Shown: positions 5,684-10,415 of the stretch, in pieces
How positions within the stretch are numbered: the stretch's first letter is position 1
Layout: every line of letters begins with the position of its first letter
From: JALOOE01 sp964423545
GTDB taxonomy: Bacteria > Chloroflexota > Anaerolineae > CG2-30-64-16
NCBI GenBank assembly: GCA_964423545.1
Contig: CAYRFV010000203.1
Coordinates: 1 to 10,415 of the forward strand
DNA length: 10,415 nt
Direction of reading: 5' to 3'
The notes under the pieces: generated by a model
What the model saw: only the letters and a program-made list of their open reading frames with translations
What the model was told of the DNA's origin: nothing
Databases searched by the model: none
Made by a program: the position numbers and the translations under genes

Positions 5684-6811
5684 TCAGGTGGCAACGGATG
5701 CGTAGGCGGTGAGAAGTGCTTGCGCCGAACGCTGCCAGGTGAAGCGCGCGGCCTGCTGGGAGCCGGCCGCGATCATCGTCCGGCGCAGCTCCGAATCGCC
5801 CACGACCCGGGCCATCGCTTGCGCCAGTGCATCGGAATCGGTGGCCTCCACCAACAGCGCGGCATTGCCGGCCGCCTCCGGCAGGCTGGAGTTGGTGCAG
5901 GTGACCACCGGCGTGCCGCAAGCCATTGCTTCCAGCACCGGGATGCCGAAGCCCTCATATAGAGAGGGAAAGACGAACAGCTCGGCGAGGCTGTAGAGCG
6001 CCGGCAGGTCTTCATCCGCTACGAATCCGGGCAAGAGCACGCGGCCTGCCGCCGCCCCCTCGGCGGCTCGCCGTTGGGTCTCACCGTAGAGCCAGCCAGG
6101 CCTGCCGCCGATCACAAGGGCGTGCGGCAGGCCGGTTTCCCGCACCAGCTTCTCATACGCCTCAATCAGGCGCGGGAAGTTCTTTCGCGGCTCCAGGGTT
6201 CCTAGCCCCAAGATAAAGCGCTCCGGCAGACGGTAGCGCCGGCGGACTTCCTCCAGGCGCGCGGTCCCACTCTCGCGGCGGAAGCGCGGTTCGACCGCTG
6301 GCGTCACCACGCAGATGCGCTGTGGATCGACGCCCAGCAGCTCGATCAGGTCGAGGCGCGTGTTCTCTGAATCGGCCAGGATGAGATGGGCGCGCCGGAC
6401 CGCGGCGGGCACTGCCTTCCCCAGGAACGCGCGCAGTCCGGGATCGGCGCACTCCGGGGTCCGCAGGAAAGAGAGATCATGGATAGTCACCAGCCCGCGC
6501 GCGCGACGCAGCGGCGGCAGAGTGAAGTCCGGCGAGTGGAAGAGGTCGCATGCGCCGGTCAACAACTCCGCAGGGACGGGCAGGTGGAGGCGATGCCAGG
6601 CGGCCGTCAGCCAGCGCGACGGCAGGGGAGAGACTCGCAAACGGAAGTTCGCCGGCCAGGGCTGCGTCACGGAGAATGCCGCTCCCGCGCTGAAGAGCGT
6701 GTATTGGTTCACCTCGTCGATCTCGGCCAGTCCCGTCACCACCCCGCGGGTGTAGCGGCCAATCCCGGCGCCCTGGCGCAGCGCAGGCGTGTAGTCGATG
6801 GCGATTCGCAT
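5684..6811 (-). CDS. GT4-family glycosyltransferase (GT-B fold)
   Basis: A 375-residue retaining glycosyltransferase of the GT4 type that moves a sugar from a nucleotide donor to a glycan or lipid-linked acceptor at the inner membrane face. The N-terminal half opens with MRIAIDYTPALRQGAGIGRY (1-20), whose glycine loop binds the acceptor side, and has HSPDF and TIHDLSF (109-115). The C-terminal donor domain has GTLEPRKN (204-211), PGFVADEDLPALY (261-273) and the E286-GFGIPVL-E294 E-x7-E motif followed by MACGTPVV. It resembles mannosyltransferase-like enzymes of polysaccharide loci, but the donor is not determined. I chose ATG 6811 because the family begins at this strand; an in-frame GTG at 6832 would add seven residues. 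Neither has a strong ribosome site. The preceding GtrA stop is 39 nt upstream. Confidence 0.92.
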   Translation of the reverse strand: MRIAIDYTPALRQGAGIGRYTRGVVTGLAEIDEVNQYTLFSAGAAFSVTQPWPANFRLRVSPLPSRWLTAAWHRLHLPVPAELLTGACDLFHSPDFTLPPLRRARGLVTIHDLSFLRTPECADPGLRAFLGKAVPAAVRRAHLILADSENTRLDLIELLGVDPQRICVVTPAVEPRFRRESGTARLEEVRRRYRLPERFILGLGTLEPRKNFPRLIEAYEKLVRETGLPHALVIGGRPGWLYGETQRRAAEGAAAGRVLLPGFVADEDLPALYSLAELFVFPSLYEGFGIPVLEAMACGTPVVTCTNSSLPEAAGNAALLVEATDSDALAQAMARVVGDSELRRTMIAAGSQQAARFTWQRSAQALLTAYASVAT

Positions 6812-6850
6812 GGGCGCTCGTGGCTGTCTCACCCGTTCGGTGCGCCGACT

Positions 6851-7357
6851 TCACCGGATGTTGCGATAGGTCCAGATACGGTTGACGAAGTAGTTCCAGA
6901 AAAGGACGATCCCGATGGCGACGATCTTGGCGGCCAGGTAGGCAGGCGGATCAGGCAGAACCAGGGAGAAGACGGGGTGCAGGGCGAGAACCACGACTTC
7001 GTTGATGCCCAATCCGATGATGTTCACCGTCACGAACTGCACCAGCTGGCCTGTGATTGGCCGGTTACGGCTTTCGGGGAAGGTCCAGAGCCGGTTCCAC
7101 GTGAAGTTGCTCAGCACCGCCACCGTGAAACCGACCGCCACGGCGACCTCCAGCGGCAGATGAAACACCTCGCGTGCGATGGTGAGCGTCGTCAGATCGA
7201 CCACCATGCCGATGGCGCCGACCGTGGCGAACTTGAGAAAGCGCACGAACTCTTTCGGCCGGCGGTCGAAGCCGAGACGTCTGATCAGCGGCAGCCGCAT
7301 CAGCCAGTGGACCGCCTGGGGTGCGCAGTAGTCATGGGTGATGACCTGTTCGTTCAC
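6851..7357 (-). CDS. GtrA-like membrane protein (second tandem copy)
   Basis: A 168-residue member of the GtrA/DPMS family, four-helix proteins thought to move or present polyprenyl-linked sugars across the membrane. After a roughly 35-residue soluble start come KEFVRFLKFATVGAIG (35-50), membrane segments near 42-62, 70-87, 104-126 and 139-158, and two copies of the N-R-x-W-T motif: NRLWTFPES (88-96) after helix two and NRIWTYR (159-165) after helix four, showing an internal duplication. The GTG at 7357 lies 13 nt past the stop of the upstream paralogue; an internal ATG at 7300 would trim 19 residues that are not part of the domain. It precedes the GT4 gene, fitting a flippase-plus-transferase pair. 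Confidence 0.88.
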   Translation of the reverse strand: MNEQVITHDYCAPQAVHWLMRLPLIRRLGFDRRPKEFVRFLKFATVGAIGMVVDLTTLTIAREVFHLPLEVAVAVGFTVAVLSNFTWNRLWTFPESRNRPITGQLVQFVTVNIIGLGINEVVVLALHPVFSLVLPDPPAYLAAKIVAIGIVLFWNYFVNRIWTYRNIR

Positions 7358-7370
7358 GATTGGCGACTCG

Positions 7371-7826
7371 CTATAGGCCGCGCCAGGTCCAGAGCCGGTT
7401 GGCGCCGAAGTTCCAGAACAGCGCCACCCCGCTGGCGGTGGCCTTGGAGAGATTCCAGGCAATGGTGGGCGCAAAAAGGTGGCCCCATACGAAGTGGTGG
7501 CTGCCCAGGAACACCACCTCGTTGATTGCATAGCCGAATAGGTTCACAATAAAAAACTGCGCGAGCTGGCGGCCGATCGGCCGCTGCCGGCTCTCGGGAA
7601 AGGTCCACAGTCGGTTGAAGATGAAGGTGTTGAGCACCGCAATCGTGAACGAGCAGGTGTTGGCCAGCCAGGCCGGAAACTGTGCGCCGAACAGCAGCAG
7701 ATTCAGGACGGTGAAGTCAACAATGAATCCCCACGCGCCCACCACGGCAAACTTGAGGAAACGCCTGATCTCGCGCCTGCCCGGGTCTCCGATCAAGCCG
7801 TTCAGTCGAATGGTCAGTGACGTCAA
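7371..7826 (-). CDS. GtrA-like membrane protein (first tandem copy)
   Basis: A 151-residue GtrA-family protein, the typical length. REIRRFLKFAVVGAWGFIVD (18-37) leads into four membrane segments. NRLWTFPESRQRPI follows helix two and NRLWTWRGL closes the protein, the same two-fold layout as the downstream paralogue, with which it shares RFLKFA-VGA, NRLWTFPES-RPI-QL-QF, INEVV and ALFWN/VLFWN. The likely start is TTG 7826, overlapping the ligase stop in a four-base TTGA junction with GAGAGAGG a short way upstream, so translation is coupled to the ligase. Two different GtrA proteins side by side suggest either two lipid-linked sugars or a heteromer; the sequence does not decide. Confidence 0.87.
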   Translation of the reverse strand: MTSLTIRLNGLIGDPGRREIRRFLKFAVVGAWGFIVDFTVLNLLLFGAQFPAWLANTCSFTIAVLNTFIFNRLWTFPESRQRPIGRQLAQFFIVNLFGYAINEVVFLGSHHFVWGHLFAPTIAWNLSKATASGVALFWNFGANRLWTWRGL

Positions 7827-9283
7827 AAGGCCGCCTCTCTCATCTCAAGCGCCGAGATGCTCCCAAGCAGAAGGGCGAGTTGGAGCTGCATGTGCTGCAC
7901 GAACAGATAGTCGAATAGACCGTGAACCGTCAGGTAGGTCAGCGTTCCGAAGACGCCGGCGGCCAGCGCGGCCTCGTAGCCGTCGTGTCGCCTCGTGGAT
8001 CGCGCGGTCAGCCGGAACGCGGCCAGCCAGAACAACAGGAAGGCCGCCAGCCCCAGCAAACCCATTTCGGCCATGAAGTTCAGGAAGACATTGTGCGCAT
8101 GGCCCAACGCATCGTACCAGTGGGCAGGTGCGTGGCGCTCGTATGCGGCGCCGTAGTTGCCGATGCCGACGCCGGTCCACGGGTGCTCCTCAAACATTCG
8201 CACCCCTGCTTGCCAGTGCGCGAGCCGCTCCAGCACCGCGAAGTTCTCGTCCGTGATCTCGGTCCGCGCCGGATTGGGCGCAACCAGATATCCCCCAAGG
8301 CCCGACAGTCGCCCGGAGAGCTCCGGCGGGAGCCAGCCTGCAGCGCCAACGAGGAGCAGCGCGGCCAACACCAAGCCAGCCAGCGCAGCCGCACGTACTG
8401 GCCGACGTTCGCGCAGCCATACCACGGCCCCCAATGCAGCGACGAGAGCGATCCAGCTGCCGCGGGACCAGCTCAGGACGATGCCCAGCGCCAGCGCCAG
8501 CGACACCGCGCCGCACGTGGCTCCGATGAGCAGATCGCGCCCCCTGCCCCTGCGCCGCCAGAACCCCCATCCGGCCAGCGCCAGACCGGCGGCAACCGGC
8601 AGGATATAGCCCAGGTAGCCCGCGTAGGGATTCGGCTGGCGGAATGTGCCGTAGGCGCGCATGAAGCGTCCTGCCAGGATGAATGCCTCCGGACCGACCT
8701 GGCGCAGGAACTGCCATGCCCCCAACGCCACCTGGATCAGGCCGGCCCCGATCAGCGCAGCCACAGCCCACCATAAGGGGCGACCCTTCAGGGTGTGCGC
8801 CGCCACCACAAAGACTGCCGCCAGCTCGAGCCACTTGAGCAGCTCGGGGATTCCCTCCGCCCACGATGCCGCGCGCAGCAGGCTCAGCGCACCGCAGCCG
8901 ATCAGGATGGCCATCGGCCACAACAGCGGCGGACGGCGGAAGAAGAGCTTTCGACCTGCGATCCCGCGTGCCAGCCAGCCGGCGACGACGCACGCGACGA
9001 GCACGTCGACGGCATTGGCCGGCTGAATCGGCAGTGGCAGCAGGCCGCCGACCGGGATGGCTGCCGCCAGCGCGACCAGTCCGACTGCCGGCTGCGCCAG
9101 GATCACCAGCGCCAGCCCGGACCCGGCCAGGAGGGCCACACCGGCGGCAAGGGGCGCGCGCGCCAGGAAGACGGCCAGCAACGCCAGCCCCGCCAGGCCT
9201 GCAAGCCAACCTGCTTCATCCTTGCGTGGGAAGGACCTTATCAGCGGAGGAACTCCTCGGATGGTGGGCGCCGTGACGGTCAC
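7823..9283 (-). CDS. O-antigen ligase/polymerase-like membrane protein (WaaL/Wzy superfamily)
   Basis: A 486-residue protein with about a dozen hydrophobic segments and the O-antigen ligase domain signatures: RAYGTFRQPNPYAGYL (209-224), SWSRGSW (271-277), a large outer loop (about 316-400) with HPWTGVGIGNY (367-377) and the conserved HAHNVFLNFMAEMGLLG (395-411). Members join or polymerise lipid-linked glycans on the outer face of the membrane; ligase and polymerase cannot be told apart by motif alone. The frame stays open upstream to a TTG at 9415, but that codon lies inside the -35 box and the ATGs at 9391/9388 lie in the -10 box, so I place the start at GTG 9283, where GGAGAG sits seven nt upstream. 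GTG 9343 is an alternative. It heads the five-gene leftward glycan operon. Confidence 0.9.
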   Translation of the reverse strand: MTVTAPTIRGVPPLIRSFPRKDEAGWLAGLAGLALLAVFLARAPLAAGVALLAGSGLALVILAQPAVGLVALAAAIPVGGLLPLPIQPANAVDVLVACVVAGWLARGIAGRKLFFRRPPLLWPMAILIGCGALSLLRAASWAEGIPELLKWLELAAVFVVAAHTLKGRPLWWAVAALIGAGLIQVALGAWQFLRQVGPEAFILAGRFMRAYGTFRQPNPYAGYLGYILPVAAGLALAGWGFWRRRGRGRDLLIGATCGAVSLALALGIVLSWSRGSWIALVAALGAVVWLRERRPVRAAALAGLVLAALLLVGAAGWLPPELSGRLSGLGGYLVAPNPARTEITDENFAVLERLAHWQAGVRMFEEHPWTGVGIGNYGAAYERHAPAHWYDALGHAHNVFLNFMAEMGLLGLAAFLLFWLAAFRLTARSTRRHDGYEAALAAGVFGTLTYLTVHGLFDYLFVQHMQLQLALLLGSISALEMREAAF

Positions 9284-9386
9284 TCCGGATCTCTCCGCGG
9301 CTGATGCACTCCGGGAGGGGCGCTCTTCGATGAAAGATGGCACGCGCCTGGCCTGATCGGGGCAAGCACTGCTGCGGTCATGCGCC

Positions 9387-9415
9387 ATCATAAGGCAAAG
9401 CCGACGAGTTGTCAA
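9387..9415 (-). promoter_or_regulatory. Near-perfect sigma70 promoter of the glycan operon
   Basis: On the minus strand, TTGACA (9415-9410, full consensus) and TATGAT (9392-9387) are 17 nt apart. The predicted start is near 9380, leaving a leader of about 97 nt before GTG 9283. The -35 box overlaps that of the divergent DsbA-like gene by five bases. Confidence 0.78.
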
Positions 9416-9436
9416 TTGACGCGCCTGTGATATACT
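9409..9436 (+). promoter_or_regulatory. Extended -10 promoter of the DsbA-like gene
   Basis: TTGTCA (9409-9414) and TATACT (9431-9436) are 16 nt apart, with TG one base before the -10 box (TGA-TATACT). The predicted start is near 9443, giving a 48-nt leader. Its -35 box shares five bases with the leftward promoter, and GTCAATTGAC (9411-9420) at this point is a perfect 10-bp palindrome. Confidence 0.72.
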
Positions 9437-9490
9437 ACCCGGTCATCCGGGCTGGGGAGACCGGCCCCACTCCTAGTTGCGAGGTAGCGA

Positions 9491-10213
9491 ATGGCAAAGC
9501 GTTCCCAGATGCCGAAGGCATCGGGCTCCGGTGCGAGCAAGCCGGCGGCGGCAAAGACGCGGCGGTCTGGCTCGCCGGTCGTGCTGTGGGTGGCGATTGG
9601 GGCAGTGGCGGTGATCGTGGTGGGTGTGATACTTCTGTCGCAGAGCCAGATGAACAGTCCGGTCGCCACGAGCGGCCGCATCACCGAAGGCGCCAGCTGG
9701 GGGCCTGCCAACGCGCCGGTGAAGATCGTCGAGTACTCCGATTTCGGCTGCACATACTGCCGCCAGTTCGCTCTGAACCAGGGCAAGCAGTTGCAGGAGG
9801 AATATGAGAAGACCGGCAAGGTGCGCTTCGACTTCCGGAGCTTCATCATCGAGGGGCCATCGACCCGCGAGGCGGCGAATGCAGCCTACTGCGCCGCGGA
9901 GCAGGGGCGCTTCTGGGACTACCAGGACCTCCTGTTCAGCCGATCGGGCACCGGCCAGCCGCAGACGGTCTTCTCCAAACAGGCGCTGAAGGGCTACGGT
10001 GCACAGATCGGCCTGGATGCGGCCCAGTTCAACGCGTGCGTCGACCGGGGGCAATTCCTGCCCGAGGTGCAAAGCCAGCACAACGAGGGTGCGGGGCGCG
10101 GGGTGAAGGCGACGCCCACGTTCTTCATCAACGGCAAGAAGATCGAAGGGGCGGCCCCGTACGCGGATTTCAAAGCGGCCGTGGAGGCTGCGCTCAGCGC
10201 GGCGGGCTCCTAG
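9491..10213 (+). CDS. Membrane-anchored DsbA-family thiol-disulfide oxidoreductase
   Basis: A 240-residue protein with a basic, low-complexity cytoplasmic start (1-28), one membrane anchor (about 29-49) and an outward-facing thioredoxin-fold DsbA domain. GPANAPVKIVEYSDFGCTYC (71-90) holds the active C87-T-Y-C90, the helical insert follows, and KATPTFFINGKKIEG (206-220) carries the cis-proline P209. C134 and C183 are a further cysteine pair that could form a structural disulfide in the inserted helical domain. The protein likely forms or exchanges disulfides in exported proteins; a reducing role cannot be excluded. ATG 9491 has GAGGT five nt upstream. No DsbB or VKOR partner is in the window. 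It is transcribed alone between its own promoter and a strong terminator. Confidence 0.92.
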   Translation: MAKRSQMPKASGSGASKPAAAKTRRSGSPVVLWVAIGAVAVIVVGVILLSQSQMNSPVATSGRITEGASWGPANAPVKIVEYSDFGCTYCRQFALNQGKQLQEEYEKTGKVRFDFRSFIIEGPSTREAANAAYCAAEQGRFWDYQDLLFSRSGTGQPQTVFSKQALKGYGAQIGLDAAQFNACVDRGQFLPEVQSQHNEGAGRGVKATPTFFINGKKIEGAAPYADFKAAVEAALSAAGS

Positions 10214-10242
10214 CCGAACGCAGCCCTTGGTGACTTGCCCGA

Positions 10243-10273
10243 CCCCGCTGCGGCTATGCCGCAGCGGGGTTTT
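10243..10273 (+). terminator. Intrinsic terminator after the DsbA-like gene
   Basis: CCCCGCTGCGGC (10243-10254), a three-base TAT loop and GCCGCAGCGGGG (10258-10269) form a perfect 12-bp GC-rich stem, followed by TTTT (10270-10273). It begins 30 nt after the stop codon. The T tract is short, which is common in GC-rich genomes. Confidence 0.88.
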
Positions 10274-10415
10274 CCGCGAAACCGCCCTGTTTCCCCCGCA
10301 GAAATCCTTCGCATAGTCATTACGTTATATCCACACACCAACTCATCTCGACACCAAAACACAAGTTCGCTATGCGATGTGCTGCGGCATCGCGGCGACC
10401 CGGCGTGACGCCGCG
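10274..10415. other. Intergenic tail with inverted repeats, no gene seen
   Basis: No convincing reading frame or promoter is visible. The middle part (about 10300-10375) is more AT-rich than the rest of the window. Inverted repeats present are CGCATAG (10310-10316) with CTATGCG (10370-10376), GCGATG (10374-10379) with CATCGC (10388-10393), and CGCGGCG (10391-10397) with CGCCGCG (10409-10415), the last running to the window edge. They could belong to a regulatory region of the next gene. Confidence 0.35.

Noticed and set aside
4931..7398. AGGTCCAGAGCCGG occurring three times (4931, 7081, 7385) as a dispersed repeat
   Set aside because: Two copies encode the shared NRLWT motif of the GtrA proteins on the minus strand; the third encodes an unrelated HEAT protein segment on the other strand and is probably chance.
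9220..9381. A 53-codon frame from ATG 9381, almost at the predicted transcription start, as a leader gene
   Set aside because: It is composition-like filler (Arg/Ser/His-rich), overlaps the ligase start, and has no ribosome site; possible only if leaderless, with no further support.
1..10415. CRISPR arrays, tRNA or rRNA genes, insertion sequences, toxin-antitoxin or phage-defence genes
   Set aside because: No regularly spaced repeats, cloverleaf sequences, transposase motifs or defence domains were seen; the lone GIY-YIG-like protein belongs to DUF123 and lacks a partner methylase or toxin-antitoxin layout.

Overview
This is a GC-rich bacterial chromosomal window with canonical sigma70-type promoters, several GTG/TTG starts, short intergenic gaps and no phage, transposase, tRNA, rRNA or CRISPR signal. 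The gene set fits an environmental bacterium: a URO-D-family enzyme beside a sulfatase, a KduD-like dehydrogenase, a stand-alone DUF123/GIY-YIG protein, HEAT repeats, a glycan operon with GtrA and O-antigen-ligase-like proteins, and a membrane-anchored DsbA-like protein. Chloroflexota (Anaerolineae/Caldilineae type) is my best guess, from general impression only; no phylogenetic marker is present.

Left part (1-3030): a URO-D superfamily gene runs leftward off the window edge and is divergent from a type I sulfatase. The roughly 330-base gap holds a near-consensus promoter for the sulfatase, a perfect 26-bp palindrome in the predicted sulfatase leader, and a hairpin-prone stretch. After the sulfatase lies what looks like a decayed gene (2733-2982) with polysaccharide-deacetylase-like motifs, an apparent internal deletion and a frameshift, then a terminator-like hairpin. 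This part looks like an accessory carbohydrate or sulfated-compound catabolism locus.

Middle (3030-5006): a leftward two-gene unit (DUF123/GIY-YIG protein, then SDR dehydrogenase, 3 nt apart) starts from a promoter whose predicted start site falls on the GTG start codon, so the mRNA is probably leaderless. It is divergent from a small HEAT-repeat protein with its own strong promoter and a roughly 100-nt leader carrying a tandem 18-bp repeat and a duplicated Shine-Dalgarno-like segment.

Right-centre (5021-9415): a leftward five-gene operon in the order O-antigen-ligase-like polymerase/ligase, GtrA, GtrA, GT4 glycosyltransferase, and a multi-pass membrane protein of unknown function. Gaps are -4, 13, about 39 and 9 nt. 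Together they could assemble or modify a surface glycan: the GT4 enzyme adds sugars, the GtrA proteins are the class thought to move or present lipid-linked sugars, and the ligase-like protein polymerises or transfers the chain.

Right end (9409-10415): the glycan operon promoter and the promoter of a rightward, membrane-anchored DsbA-like thiol oxidoreductase overlap at their -35 boxes. The DsbA-like gene ends at a perfect 12-bp-stem intrinsic terminator. The last 140 bases hold no gene I can support, only inverted repeats.
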